Positions 24,006-35,417 of a stretch of DNA of 64,000 nt are shown one piece after another. Both the position numbers and the translations under genes were made by a program. A model generated the notes under the pieces. It did not search any database. It was given only the letters and a program-made list of their open reading frames with translations, and was not told where the DNA came from. The stretch comes from Chrysaora quinquecirrha. Its lineage: Eukaryota; Cnidaria; Scyphozoa; Semaeostomeae; Pelagiidae. Position 1 is the first letter of the stretch. Each line of letters begins with the position of its first letter. Where the stretch lies: the NCBI GenBank assembly GCA_014526335.1, contig JACTAT010000218.1, forward strand, positions 186,001-250,000. The letters run 5' to 3'.

Positions 24006-24274
24006 CCGGGTCCCACTTTTCCGGTATGCCCATATTTCTTTAAATACCAAGGCCAGGAAAGATATCAAATCGTGGCTTGAATTCCTCCCACAATGGAATG
24101 GCAAACATCAAATTTTAAATTCGCATCTGCCTGAATGCACGAGAAAGGCAATGTGAGATTAAGATATAACTTTTTTGTTTGCATATAGAAATGATGAAAA
24201 TTCTATTGTTGGAGTCTTAAATTATTAGAGCATTTGTTTGCTGTGATGACATACCTACAGTACGTTCCTGGAAA

Positions 24275-27130
24275 TGTGAATGCTATCATTTTAGGGGCAA
24301 AGTGATTAACCACCGAATGATATGCCTCCAAGCAACTTGTTTGAGAGATTGTTGATGCCTTTTTAATGACTCCAGGTGATGCCTTATCTATGACTCCAGG
24401 TTTCTCGAATATTTCAGAGAGTTTCTGAAAAGCAGCTGTGTCTGAAAAGTTGAAGATATAATTCTTGAATTTGTAATCATTTTTTCAACCACTGCTTTTT
24501 AAGCTGATATGAGATCGTATATTATGTTGCATTGTATAAGTTCTATTTAATTTTTTTCAGGAAATCAGTACAAAGATTAAAGTACCTTTCTGCAGCCATT
24601 TCCTTGCTTGTATATTTGGAGCATGCGCACACTTGTTAAACAATGGGTTTGTGAAATTCTGATGTATATTCTGAACATGGAATAAGAAGGAACAAAACTT
24701 GGCCCAGATAACTTCACAATTTCCACTTGGTGTTGAAACTGCACTCCAGTGAAGATGTCAAAAGCATGGCTTTATCCAAATCTCTATTGCCTCGCAGCCT
24801 TTTAACTTTGATGATTTCAGAAGGAGTTTATGAATTTCTGAAGAACAAAAATAAGTTGAAGTTGCAAATACCCTTCAACAGAAGTCAAGGAGCAAGTATT
24901 TTCAGAATCTCAGTTGTACTTACTTTTCTTCAGATGCCAGAGATCAAAGTAGTGTGTTATGGAAGTTGCATTTGATTTCATGTGCTTCACAATAGATGTG
25001 TGTCTATCTGATACAAACGTCTTTATGTCAATGTTGTCAGCGAGAAGGAAATCTAAACAGTTTTGGAATCCTTGAAACTCCATTGCGCTACTGCTGGATA
25101 CTTGATTGTGTTGAAGAGAATAGAAATCTTTTACTAACAGCTTGACAGGATGTGCAATGTACACAACACAAGGAAACTGGTATCAAACAAAACTTACTTG
25201 TACAAGTGAGAAGTGAACAAGCTGTGGAGTATCATTACAATAAATAGTATATGCACCAAATTTCGCACTGTGGTCCATACTATCAAAGCGTGCATCCCCA
25301 GAAACTGTTACATCTGATCTGATTTTCAGCTGATTGATAAAGGATAATTGATATGATTCCCAATGCATTTTGATAGCCGGAAATAGAAATTCCTTAAAAA
25401 GAAATTTGTCGCACTGTTCACATGTTCAAATGAGGCTTAATATACTTCACTTAAGAATTAAAAGGAATACAAATTAAGCACCTACCCTTTGATGTCTATC
25501 AAATGTGGCAAATGATATTGTTGCTACGTTGATGTGGTCAAAAGCTCTGATGAATTTTAAAGGTGACCCACCAGTTGATATAATGGAAAAAGAGAGCAGC
25601 AAATTCCCAGCAGGTATCTTGGTGCCACGAACATAAGGTTGACTTCTCCATGACTCTGTCTGCTTGCACTGAATTGCTATACAAGTTGACTGTATCAGAA
25701 TCATGCTTCCAATGGTCCAAGCTTTTGTTAAAGGGTTGTCTGCTTTGCACTTGTGACAAAATGAAAATAAGGGCAGAAGTTCTGATACGAAAACAATAAA
25801 CTTCTTCTCTGATTTCATGTCGTGTTCTTGGAAGTTGCTGCAAATGAAAACATCAGCTATTTACAACACTGGAGTGTTTACAAATTTAACAATCTTAATG
25901 GTAAGTACTTAGATACTACTAAAGATATAAATTTCATACTCACATTTCATTTATTTGTTTTGCACAATCATAATCATTATCAACATTTCCTTCTTCCAAA
26001 TCCACATCCATATCATCACAAAAAAATTCATTATCGTTATTATTATCATCATCGTCAAAATCATCTTCATATATATTTATATCACCTTCGTTATTTACAG
26101 GTTGATTGATTACATCAGGATTATCAATTTTATCCTTGCAAAACAGTGCTTTGAGACAGAATTTTTATGGCTTTAAATGAAGCATGACAATATATAGAAT
26201 TCGAATACAAGAGTTACCCAAAACAAGCATAAAGTGAACTATGTAAAAAAATGAACATGTTACCTTTAAGCTGCTCGATATATTTTTCCATTTCGCTGCT
26301 TTTGAATTTCATTGCATGCTGTTGGTTCCTTATTCTTCTCATTCTTGTATACAGGTGCTTGCAGTTGGAGCAGGATAGTTTTTTGGATGGACTTGAATCT
26401 TTCAATAGAAAAGTAATAACTCTCAGTTTTTAACTCTTTCCTCAATGTTTGTGATATGAATTATACTCTCTTATTTTTGTTAATGTATGATATATTAATG
26501 TATATTTTAATAAAATATGTGCGTTCTACTTACAAACAATTGGAGGTATTTCAAACTCATGGGTATACTCTGGTTCAGACTCTCTCTTGTCATTTGAACT
26601 ACTACTACTTTGTTTATTTGAAGTTTGATTCTATGCAGTCGATTTTATCACATTTCTAATTGTCTACAAAGAAATAAGAATTTTCCCTTCATTGCAGGTT
26701 CATATTTTACAAATATTCTTGAATTATAAGTAATGTAATTTAAGAAATTATGTTTTTCTCTTTGTGAGACTTCTTGTTGACTACCGGCCTTTTCTCTCAA
26801 TGAATCGGGGAAATGAATACTGGGCACAGCTACAGTACCAATTTCATCCCTCAACAAAACAGGTTTCGATTTTCTTTCAAATCCCGGTAGTAGTAACTTT
26901 GGCTGCTCAAAATCTGAGGGTATAAAGTGTTCAGAGCAGATAACTGAGTGTGCTGTGGCAGTCCACTTTGCTCTCTTGGCCTGGACAAAGTTTACCCACA
27001 ATCGCCGTCTCTGCTTCGCAATAGGCCTTTCGTCACCAAAATAGGGGGTGTTATGTAAAGAAATACCTCTAGAGGTGTTTGCAGGGCTATTTGTATTACA
27101 ACAGTTTGCCACAACACAACAATCGGGCAT
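24275..27130 (-). CDS. Kolobok transposase (THAP plus DDE), about nine exons
   Basis: ATG at 27130 opens a THAP zinc finger: MPDCCVVANCC, then RLWVNFVQAKRAKWT, VICSEHFIPSDF and a LLPGF motif. Further minus-strand exons lie at about 26633-26533 and 26405-26279 (KLSCSNCKHLYTRMRRIRNQ). Others are at about 26095-25948 (acidic, GTGAGT donor) and 25838-25490 (FIVFVSELLPLFSFCHKC, AGNLLLSFSIISTGGSPLKF, TFDRHQR). Catalytic exons follow: about 25430-25190 (VSGDARFDSMDHSAKFG) and 25170-24925 (FVSDRHTSIVKHM, YFDLWHLKK). The C-terminal exons are about 24868-24570 (KGCEAIEIWIKP, KCAHAPNIQARKWL) and 24445-24275 (TISQTSCLEAYHSVVNHFAPK). Donors and acceptors fit GT/AG. Few clear stops are seen, but I could not verify every junction, so it may be intact or nearly so. 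Confidence 0.8.
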
Positions 27131-27903
27131 TTTCTTAGCTATCAAAATTTTCCTTGTGAAATCTATCAAAGGCCAGGGAACAATTTTGTTTTGTTCTTGC
27201 TTCTACGTCATGGGGCCTCAGTCCATACCTTTTCTGAAGAATGTGACATTTCCTAAATTTCGGTGGAATTTCACATTTTTTATCCTGTGAAAAAAGGTGT
27301 TAATGAAGCTATTTGCAATTTTTAAAGTTATAGTACGTGTTATAGAACACAAAAAACCAATATAGTGACAGTAGCCCTTTAAAACTTTGACAGATAAGAA
27401 TTTGATATTGTGTGCATGGTTTTTGGCCGGCATCTGGTCTCATCTGCTCACTGAACGCTAGATTATAATGCAGAGCGTCAGGTGTTTTTAAAGATAATGC
27501 AATATGATGGCAATAGTATTGTTGGAAAAATTTGTAACATTTGGTAAAAATACTAATTATTTTCAAGCAAATTCAGGCTCTAGTTTCTATTTTAAAGCTA
27601 TATGCTAGAAACACTACGAATTAATTAAAAATGTATTGCACTGTTGAAATAAGATTTAAACATAGCTCCCAAAGAGTAATTCCAAGATAAAGAGAAGCAC
27701 AGTAATAAGTTATTGTTAAACTGCATTGAAAAGTCAACGACAAGCAATGTAAAATAAAATTGTAAAACATCGAAACAAAAAAAAAACAGGATCAGGTAAC
27801 AATTACTGAATGATTGCAAACAATAGTATTTTGTCTACAAAGTTCTTTAGTTTTATCTTTCTGTGAAAAATGAATGGAAATAAGCATATTTATAAATTGC
27901 AAT

Positions 27904-28640
27904 TGCAACATGCTTTCACTTTGAAAATGGCTGAGGTGCAGTTCAGTCATGAACAACAGAAGCTCTTCAACTAAGTCTCGCTGGGAAGAGTTCTTTCACT
28001 GGAAATGCTGGTATGGGAAAGTCTACAGTACTGAAAGGAACCATTCATTTACTGCACAACAAATTGGGTGACCAGGGATAAGCTGTAACTGCATCTACTG
28101 GAACCACTGCAAATTTTCTAATTGGATGTACCTTACATTCTTGGGCTGGAGTAGGACTCGGTAGTCAGCAAATTGCAATGCAACAGAAATATGGAAGAAA
28201 GTAAGCTGTATAATCATTGCCAAAATTTCTATGAATGATAGCGACCTTTTTGACAGTCTTGAATACATAGCAAGATGCATGCGAGATGATCGAAAGCCAT
28301 TTGGTGGTATTCAGTAATTTCCGGGGACTTCCAGCAGCTACCCAGAGTGGTGAATAGGGATATTGTCACTGCTGATAAGTACTGCTTTCATGCAAATTCA
28401 TGGAAAACCTTTGTACACCCATTCATTTGTGCCTAAAAAATGTTTGGCGTCAAAACAACCTGATACCTATTCTTGCTGGAAGAGGTTAGAAAAGGTGGTA
28501 AAATTAGTGCAAAGGCGGAAATAATCTTAGAATTGTTGGTTAAGAATGATTGTGACATCCCTGACCACTTGAATTTTACATGGCTGTACCCAAAAAGATT
28601 GATGTGTTAGAAGGGAACCCTGCATTTTTGGATAGCATAC
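27904..28640 (+). pseudogene. PIF1-like helicase remnant
   Basis: Plus-strand fragments in shifting frames give FSHEQQKLF, the Walker A GNAGMGKST, a VTASTGTTANFL block (motif Ia), TLHSWAGVGLG and the Walker B region SGDFQQLPRV, in the PIF1 order. Many stops and frame changes show it is dead. PIF1-type helicases occur as host genes and in several cnidarian TEs; no Helitron Rep motif or hairpin end was found nearby, so its origin is open. Confidence 0.7.
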
Positions 28641-29929
28641 CGGGCAAAAAGTTAATGCATCAAAGTTTTTGCTGTTTCTGTTTTTACCCCCTGCCCATTG
28701 TTTTCCCCCTCATTTATTTTTCCCCCTATTGTTCTCTTCAGCATGGGTTTTTATTTTCTTGGATTTTCTGTTTTTACACATCCCTGCCCCCACACCTTTT
28801 AGCTTATATTTAGTATATTATAAAAAGTATATATTTATATGTCAATAAAATGATGTAAAATGGTATATATATATAGTATATATTAGAAATAGTATATAGT
28901 TATTTATATACTATTTCTAATAGTATATATTTATATTTATATTTGTATATGTATATGTTATATATTTGCAATAGTATATATTTATATTTCAATAAAATTA
29001 TGTGAAATTCTGCATTGTAATAATGAAATATTAATAAAGAGCAAGGTAGGGAAAAACAGAGATACAATGCATTTCATCAAATTTTCAACTACTTTAAATT
29101 TCAAAAAAATTTGTTGATAAACTTGGTCAGTGGTTATGGTTTAAAAAAGGTATTTATACACAAAATCATAGGGTTATTTATTCTCCTGGCAAGGAGTGAT
29201 GTATGTGGGTTCTTAATTTCTAAAGGAAACCATGTCCTAATCAACCAAATGTAGAATAGAAATGTTAAGTTCTTGAATAAATAAGCAGTGATTTTCTGGT
29301 GGTAAGCCAGTAAGGGGAGCATGCTAGGCCACATTTATCACTTTCAGTAGTACTGTATATCAACTCTTCTGCCATATAAACAGTTTTATTATATGATTGG
29401 ATGAATGTATGTAGTTTTAATCAATAAACTTTCTCAGCAACATCTTTCCTGCATGATTTACAAACACTTTTCCATTATGATTTTGTGATGAATAGTCTTA
29501 TATCTGTTCTCTGTCTGATACAAATTACAGGAAAGCAGGAATAAGCTGTAAATTTAGGCCATGAGAAAAACCCGTTTAGGCCATGTATGTTTGTTGGCGT
29601 AAATCAATCAAGAACAGTTGCTAAATAGTATCGATGTAGCCAAAGCTGCCTCATATGTTTACCATTATATGTTGTACCTTTTCCTTAACTTCTGGTTAAG
29701 TTTGTAAGCTGACTTGTACAGTATTTACAACTGACTTTGCTTAGCTCCACCATCCTTTCTTTTGCTTGTGTACAAATCTTATAGCTACTTCATGTAATAG
29801 CACTGAATTGATTCACTTCAATCTTACGTTTGCAGTGTCCCCTAGTGTCTGCTTATGTACTAAAAATCCAAAAACCCAAAAATCCTATGGAGTTTTCTCA
29901 AAAATAGTGTTTTCTTTATTTTTCAGTTT
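28641..29929. other. Non-coding, includes TATA-rich repeat
   Basis: 28810-29000 is (AT)-rich with repeated AGTATATATTTATAT words, including an inverted pair AGTATATATTAGAAATAGTA / TATACTATTTCTAATAGTAT. No genes recognised in the rest. Confidence 0.5.
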
Positions 29930-31580
29930 GATAATCCACAGATTTATATCTTGGTTGTGATTCTACTGCATCGTAGCACTTCGTTGGTTCCCTTTACCAG
30001 GGAGGTCTGTAGAAAGTACTTTATATACCTATATCTGCTGTGTCTATATGCTTACTCTCTAAAAAGTGTTTTGTTTAAAAAATTGTATGTATTGCTTTTT
30101 CCTAATTGTTATCTTCTTCGTTATTTAGGTTTCGCTATCGGTGTTATCCATGGTATTTATTTATAGTCACTCGTTTGCTATAGACGGAAGGTAGGTGGAA
30201 AATCTTGATAATTGTGCAGTATATTTATTCTCTCTCAAAAGAGTTATCTTTTATAAGAGTGTTTGTAAAGCTCTATCCTGAAAAGTGTCATTTTTTGTCA
30301 TTTAGGTTTGCATTCCGTGTTATTCAACCTGTTATTATAGTCACATTTTTTGTTCATTCTCGCTGGAAGGTACGTTGAAAATACTTCAGAACTACTATAT
30401 TCTCTCAAATACTCCTACAGCCTCTCAAAAGAGTTATCTTTGGAGACTATTTGATTTTTGAAGGGTATAGACTAATAAGTTTCTTTTTTACTATTTAGGT
30501 TCGCATTTCCCAGTTGTAAATAGTTTCCATAATTTTCTTTGTTTGATTGGATTTCTTGGCTCATTATCACCACAAGGTATGTAGAATAGTGCAGGTATGT
30601 ATAGCATAGTGCAGGTACATGCACGTATGTATAGCATAGTGCAGGTACATCTTATTCTCTCCATTTGTTTTTGCTGTGTGAAAGAAGGATTCTTTGTTTC
30701 TGTTTTCAAAATCTTCCATAAAAATCCGAGTTCGTAAAGCTTTAGCCTTACAAGTGTCTTTTCGATTTTTAGGTTCGATTTCCGTGTTATTCACAGTAAT
30801 GTTAGTCTGTAGGGACGTTTTTGGTTTATTATAGCAGGAAGGTAGGTGGAAAGTATTATTTATATTTGTTTTGCTCCCTGATATTCATACTGTCAGATAA
30901 CAGTTTTCTATTCCACAGCTTTAGTTAGCAAAGCTTAAGCCTGAAATTTTCTGTTCTTTTATTCAGGTTCGCATCTCTGTGTTGTTAATCATTGTTTAAC
31001 TCAAGTTTCTTTGGCCCATTATCACTGGAAGGTATGTATAGTATAGAAAATATTCCTCTTACTCTCTCCATTATTTCCGCTGTTTGAAAGGAGTTTTCTT
31101 TTGTAATAATGCATGTCTTTCTTATTTTTTTTGGTTTGTATTTCCGGGTTGCACTTATTGCCTCCATTCTTTTTGCTTTGTGAAAGGAGGTTTCTTTCCA
31201 AAAGTGCCATTTTGCAAAAATATATCCTTAATACTGTCTTTCTTGTTATTTAGGTTCACATTTCCGGCTTGTATATAGTTGTATGCCTCCAGGGTGTTGT
31301 TAGAGTTTCACCTGTCTTATAAGGTATGTGTTTTTAATAGATGTCTACCTTAATCTCTCTAATGTATCACATCTCAATATTTACGGTATTCTTTGAAACA
31401 TTTTCCAGTGCTCCAAAGGTTATCTTAATTCCTTTGGAAGGCTGTACTATCGTTAATAATACCTTTTTCTTTTTTCAGCCCCTGTTTATCGTATTATCCG
31501 TATTCACTGTATTGATCGTATTCACCATATTCGTCATATTCATTGGCTTTTTTGGTTCTAACAGTTTAAAGGTAATTATA
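29930..31580 (+). repeat. Diverged tandem array with exon-like units
   Basis: Units start at about 30129, 30306, 30499, 30773, 30967, 31133 and 31254. Each begins after a pyrimidine-rich TTATTTAG or ATTCAG, continues with GTTYGCATTTCCGTGTTATT-like sequence of 62-79 nt, and ends with GGAAGGTAGGTGG or AAGGTATGTA. The rest of the unit carries CTCTCTCAAAAGAGTTATC-like and TAAAGCTCTATCCTGAAAAG-like words. Spacing is about 120-275 bp, with one unit enlarged by a CATAGTGCAGGTACAT duplication. Each unit thus resembles a short exon with an acceptor and a donor. No conserved reading frame runs across the exon-like parts. Confidence 0.65.
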
Positions 31581-32059
31581 TTATCTGAACATTTAACAGT
31601 TGTTGTTCCATTAATGCACTCTTGTTCTCTCATAACGTTCTGCTGTGTTTAGTTTAGAGAGAGCATGTTTTTTTCTTGCATTGAATTGTTGTTTGGTTTA
31701 TCAGCCTTGGTTTTAGATTTCTTACCCTTCCTTTTTTTGAGATTAAGAGTTAAATAAATTTAGCATCATATAATATGGGTCAATAATGTTTGCATCAATG
31801 TCTTAACAATTAATGCAGTTTTGAAAAGCACGGTCGTCATATTTAGAATGTAATTTTGATTGTTTATGTATGGCATTCATGTTCAAGGCTATAAAATCCT
31901 TTAGTTTTGTTTTTTATTATTAAGGAGTGATATGAGCCCTGCCTTCAACATATATACAACATGTAATGGTGGGTGGGGGGGGGGCGGAATTTTGTGCACA
32001 GAAATATGGATAGGTTTGAACTATTGTTTTCCCATATTCCACCCGATTTCTCGAGATAT

Positions 32060-34558
32060 ACTCCCTTTTCACAGATATATAATGGCATCACCAAGGCAAG
32101 TCACATTCTGTACCACCAAGGATGTAAGAAGCCATTGCTTGTAAGAAAGCATATCAGAAGGTTGGCAGAAAAGAGAGTCTTCATGTTCTGTCTCTGGTGA
32201 AGGTTGTTGAGATGGCAAAAAAAGTTGATTTCTGAGTTTCCTGGCACTGATACCAGTGACATGAAAGCTGTTCTTGGCAGATTCAAGCTGCAACGCTACC
32301 ATTATCGTGGCTAGAAATTCAAATGGTTGCTGGAGAATGATGCTGCATATGCTTCATACCTGATACGTGGTGCTGCTGAGCCGTTACCAGACAAAAGCGA
32401 AGAAGCCCATTGGAGGAACAACGTGGAGTATCTCTCTAAGTATGCGAAGATGTTCCCACTGTTTGTCAAAATGCACAATGAGCTGGTAGAACAGAAAGCT
32501 TCTGAAGTCAAGACAGTGTCAAGTGGGGATCCTGGCGAAGCAAAGGTTGGTTTTGGGAAATTCCATGACATGACATATTTTCAGCTTGCCTCTTCACATT
32601 CGGTACATCAACGGATTTTTGCTTCAGAAGAAGAACATTCAGAAAGGATCGTCAATGGATCGCCTTCTGGAGTATATCATTGGGTATTGTGCAAAAGGTC
32701 AAACCAGGAGAGCAAAGCCCAGAACGAAAGCCTTTTGTACAGCTGGTTTCTCTACCACTGGTATCATCATCTGTTACATCATCTACAGAAAGAAGTCCTC
32801 TTGCATCAACACCTGTGACATCTGCCACACCTGTTGCACCTGTTTCTGGAGCTGCCGAATTTCTTGCACCTATAGACACCAGGAGGAAGAAGTGGAATTG
32901 CAGCACTGCCCAAGCAGATTGGATGGAATCTGAAATGAAGGAATTGGGGCTCTTTCCTGGCACCATGAACTACAACCAGCCAAGCTACTGGGAAGGAAAG
33001 TCTTTGCTGAGGATACCTCCTGGTCTGCTTTACCACAGCCTGACCCATTCTACCTTCGCGGCGCCTGAATCTGTTTGTAAGCCGCTGTGTCCCTCACTCC
33101 CTTGCATCAATAAGGACTGTCATGTTCATGCTAAACCAAGAGGTCTTGGCAAGCCTTGTCTTGTTGTTGCAGAAGCCGGGCAGTGCAACATTTTTTCAAC
33201 GGAGCTGATGTGTGACACATGTATGAACCGACCATGTTGAGCTGATTCACCAAAATATATGCCTCTCCTGCCGGACTGCATTTGAAACATGTTTCCTGCC
33301 TTGATATTGGTCTTGTGGACAGAATTCGTCGCAGTGGAAGAAGTCCTGCAGATGTAGCTGCACGCTCCCAGCATCGAATTCGGAGACTTTTTTTACACCA
33401 ATGGGTATTGTGGGGTCACAGTTTCACCAGAGTTTATCACGAACTGCCCTGTGAGTGATTATGAAGAGCAGAAACCCAACCTGTACAGCCTGCTGAAGGG
33501 TTCCTTTGGTTCACACATTCGGTCTGACCACACAAGATCCTTGGCTCAGAAAGTCGAATTTCACAGTGGCACAATGTGGAGCTGCACTGTCATAAGTTCT
33601 GAGTTCTGGGAAGTTGTCAGTTGGGTCATGGTTGATGCAGAATCCGAAAAAGCATTGGAGTCCTGCTACACTGGCTTTGGGAGGAGATATACGCTCGCAC
33701 ATGTGGAGAAGCGGAAACTCAGGTGGGTTGCCAAATGTTGCTGTGTTTACCTGCCACTTTCTTCACCATCGCCGACTACAAGAGATCTTCTTTGGGATGA
33801 TCTGGACAGAGCAAAGGACAGCATTCCAGATCGACATCAGTTTCTTGTCAGAGTGTGTGTCAGCAGCATTTGAGCGGTTACGGAACTTCTGGATGCCTTT
33901 CACGGCATTCATTGACTTGGCCGCTGTTGTTCATCTGAAGCTCATTCAGCATACCCACGGTTTGTGGCGCTGCTATCAAATGCATTCTTTTTAGTTGATG
34001 AAAGTAATCTGCAAGCACTTTGTTCAGCTCAACGCAGTTTGGGTTGGAATGCAGAACCAAGAAAGGAAGAGATGCGACATCATTGCAGGATGCAGATTCC
34101 TTCGCCATACTTACTGGAGAAATGTCATGTTAGCGTTTCGCGATGTTAAGGACAACCATGATTTACCTATTTTCACCAATCAAATGCTGCCTGAGTGGAC
34201 ATTACAGTGCATTCATATTCAGAGGGGCTGTTTATCGGATCCATTGGAGGCTGGTGGTGTTGTGTATCGCTTCACTGGTTATTTGCATCTTGGTCATGGC
34301 AAGACTGATGCTCTCCTGTTGGCAGAGTTTGCATCCACATCAAGCAGACTTGGTCACCAGCTCTCAAGTCAGCTCAAGCCTCTTTCAAGCTCAGTCCATG
34401 TTTGGTTCAGCCAGGGGGAATATGAAGTGCTCTGCACAACATCGCAAGCTGAAGATGGCTCTGATTTTCAACCCCCTTTTAATTGCCAAGGTGAATTTGT
34501 TGTCACAGCTGGAGTATGGCTCACCCAAGTACCTCGACTTTATACTGAATGAAGAGTA
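32060..34558 (+). pseudogene. Large TE-type ORF (possibly DUF6729-containing family), frameshifted
   Basis: Plus-strand blocks in successive frames form one degenerate protein. 32327-32600 is N-terminal. 32850-33238 has STAQADWMESEMKELGLFPG, YNQPSYWEGKSLLRIPPGL and a Cys-rich SLPCINKDCHVHAKPRGLGK to CDTCMNRPC region. 33540-33760 has VISSEFWEVVSWVMVDAESE and RYTLAHVEKRKLRWVAK. 33955-34558 has VDESNLQALCSAQRSLGW, LQCIHIQRGCLSDPLEAGGV and VSSSLFQAQSMFGSARG. The same block order occurs, from memory, in repetitive proteins of fish and cnidarians with a DDE-like core, where a VDRDCC-type motif is expected; here it reads VAKCCC. At least four frame changes show decay. The family name is uncertain. 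Confidence 0.55.
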
Positions 34559-34799
34559 AAACTTCCCTGGCCTAAGTTGAACCGTCCATGTTTAAATGCT
34601 GCAAAAACTTGAGAAGATTTGTGCAAATGTTCAAAACTTGAACTAAAAATTGATTGCAATTCAAAAAGGTTATCAAGAATACTCCTCTTGAATAGACCGT
34701 TGCATTCTCATGCCTCATTTTCATATTTATCTAACTTGCGATTATCTAACATTTTACTTGCGATTTTTTTTTAACATGAAAATGCGAACAGACTGGAAC
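34559..34799. other. Spacer, no gene
   Basis: Short AT-rich stretch between two TE remnants; nothing recognised. Confidence 0.4.
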
Positions 34800-35417
34800 G
34801 GACCCAAAAAAGCAAAAATAGTACTTGAAATACAGTGAGACCACTTTGAGACAAGCCTTGTCAGAAATTCAAAATGGTTCTTCCATCAATTAAGCAAGAA
34901 AAAAATATGAAATACCATTCGAAACTCTAAGAAGAATGCATCAGAATGACAGCACTCTACCATCTTATGGCAACAATAATGTGTTGACAGAAGGAGAAGC
35001 TGCACTTGTAAAGGAGTAAAGGAGGGTGGTAGAAGAGGTTTTTTGGAAAGACTGCAGACAATGTTTCGGAAGCCGTTAATATGGTTCTCAATAAAGCTGG
35101 CAGAAAAGGTAAAGTCTTAAATTGCAACCTTCTTCGTAGAACTTGGTGGTTCAGGTTTTATGGTGACACCCAGAATTGAACATGATGAAACCTGAGGTGA
35201 TTGAGATATCTAAAGCAACAGCTTGTTCCAAAGAAAGAATTTACAGCTGGTTCGATGCGTTTGAGACTTTTTTGCATGAGAATAACAATGTATCACCTCA
35301 GCAAGTGTTCATTTGTGATGAGTCCCCGCTTAAGTCAATCTACAGTAAGAAAGCTTGTGTTGAGAAAGCGATGAAAGGGCATTTCACCTTGTTAGCTGTT
35401 CAAAGACATCAATAACA
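34800..35417 (+). pseudogene. Pogo/Tigger-type (Tc1-mariner) transposase fragment
   Basis: Degenerate reading with several stops. NMVLNKAGRKGK and LLRRTWWFRFYGD correspond to the CENP-B-like helix-turn-helix end. ATACSKERIYSWFDAFETFL and QQVFICDESPLK carry the first catalytic Asp of the DDE domain. The rest of the catalytic domain is missing; sequence changes at about 35410 to a minus-strand penton-like fragment. Confidence 0.7.

Larger units (their letters stand above)
19455..24030. mobile_element. 4.58-kb transposon with minisatellite TIRs and 9-bp TSD
   Basis: Outer ends GGCATACCGGAAAAGTGGGA (left) and the complementary sequence on the right are exact inverted repeats. The flanking 9-mer CATATTTCT is present on both sides (19446-19454 and 24031-24039). 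The TIRs are about 400 bp each, filled with a 13-bp minisatellite. A unique segment continues the TIR inward (GAAAAACGCACCTCCAAACT on the right arm). A 9-bp target duplication with long TIRs points to a Mutator-like or Rehavkus-type element; from memory Rehavkus TIRs carry minisatellites. No transposase is recognised inside; a multi-exon gene of another kind occupies 20.6-23.1 kb. Confidence 0.92.
17100..24165 (+). mobile_element. DIRS-like tyrosine-recombinase retroelement, truncated
   Basis: It contains a gag-like region (17.3-18.5 kb) and a reverse transcriptase (18.5-19.44 kb, continuing at 24031-24165). The order gag then RT and the sequence types match DIRS elements. The 3' portion with the rest of RNase H, the methylase and the tyrosine recombinase is absent, because Kolobok sequence resumes after about 24165. 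Split or inverted terminal repeats were not identified, so the exact ends are approximate. A later transposon at 19455-24030 interrupts the RT ORF. Confidence 0.75.
18500..24165 (+). pseudogene. DIRS reverse transcriptase, interrupted by a transposon
   Basis: 18500-19033 carries SPIGAIKKKN, FRTIMDLSSPNG, LMAKLDIKAAFRI and CLPFGLRSSVNRF, the conserved palm/finger blocks. After one TGA stop at 19031-19033 the frame continues with the catalytic box HYLDDFFIAG and a YLGILIDSS block to about 19437. A small frame change lies near 19350. The ORF is then cut at HHIS by the element at 19455-24030. The following residues (LNTKARKDIKSWLEFLPQWN) are encoded from 24034 onward in the frame expected if the insertion and one 9-bp duplication are removed. 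Stop and insertion make it non-functional. Confidence 0.85.
16923..27378 (-). mobile_element. Kolobok DNA transposon, split by nested insertions
   Basis: The left end AGGGCTACTATCACCATATT (from 16923) and the complement of the right end AGGGCTACTGTCACTATATT (to 27378) differ at two positions. Both are flanked by TTAA (16919-16922 and 27379-27382), the Kolobok target. The right part holds the multi-exon transposase gene on the minus strand (24275-27130). The DIRS sequence from about 17.1 to 24.17 kb lies between the transposase 3' end and the left terminus, so the Kolobok was present first. Its own length without the insert would be about 3.4 kb. That the two ends belong to one copy is inference from matching TIRs, orientation and nesting. 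Confidence 0.7.
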
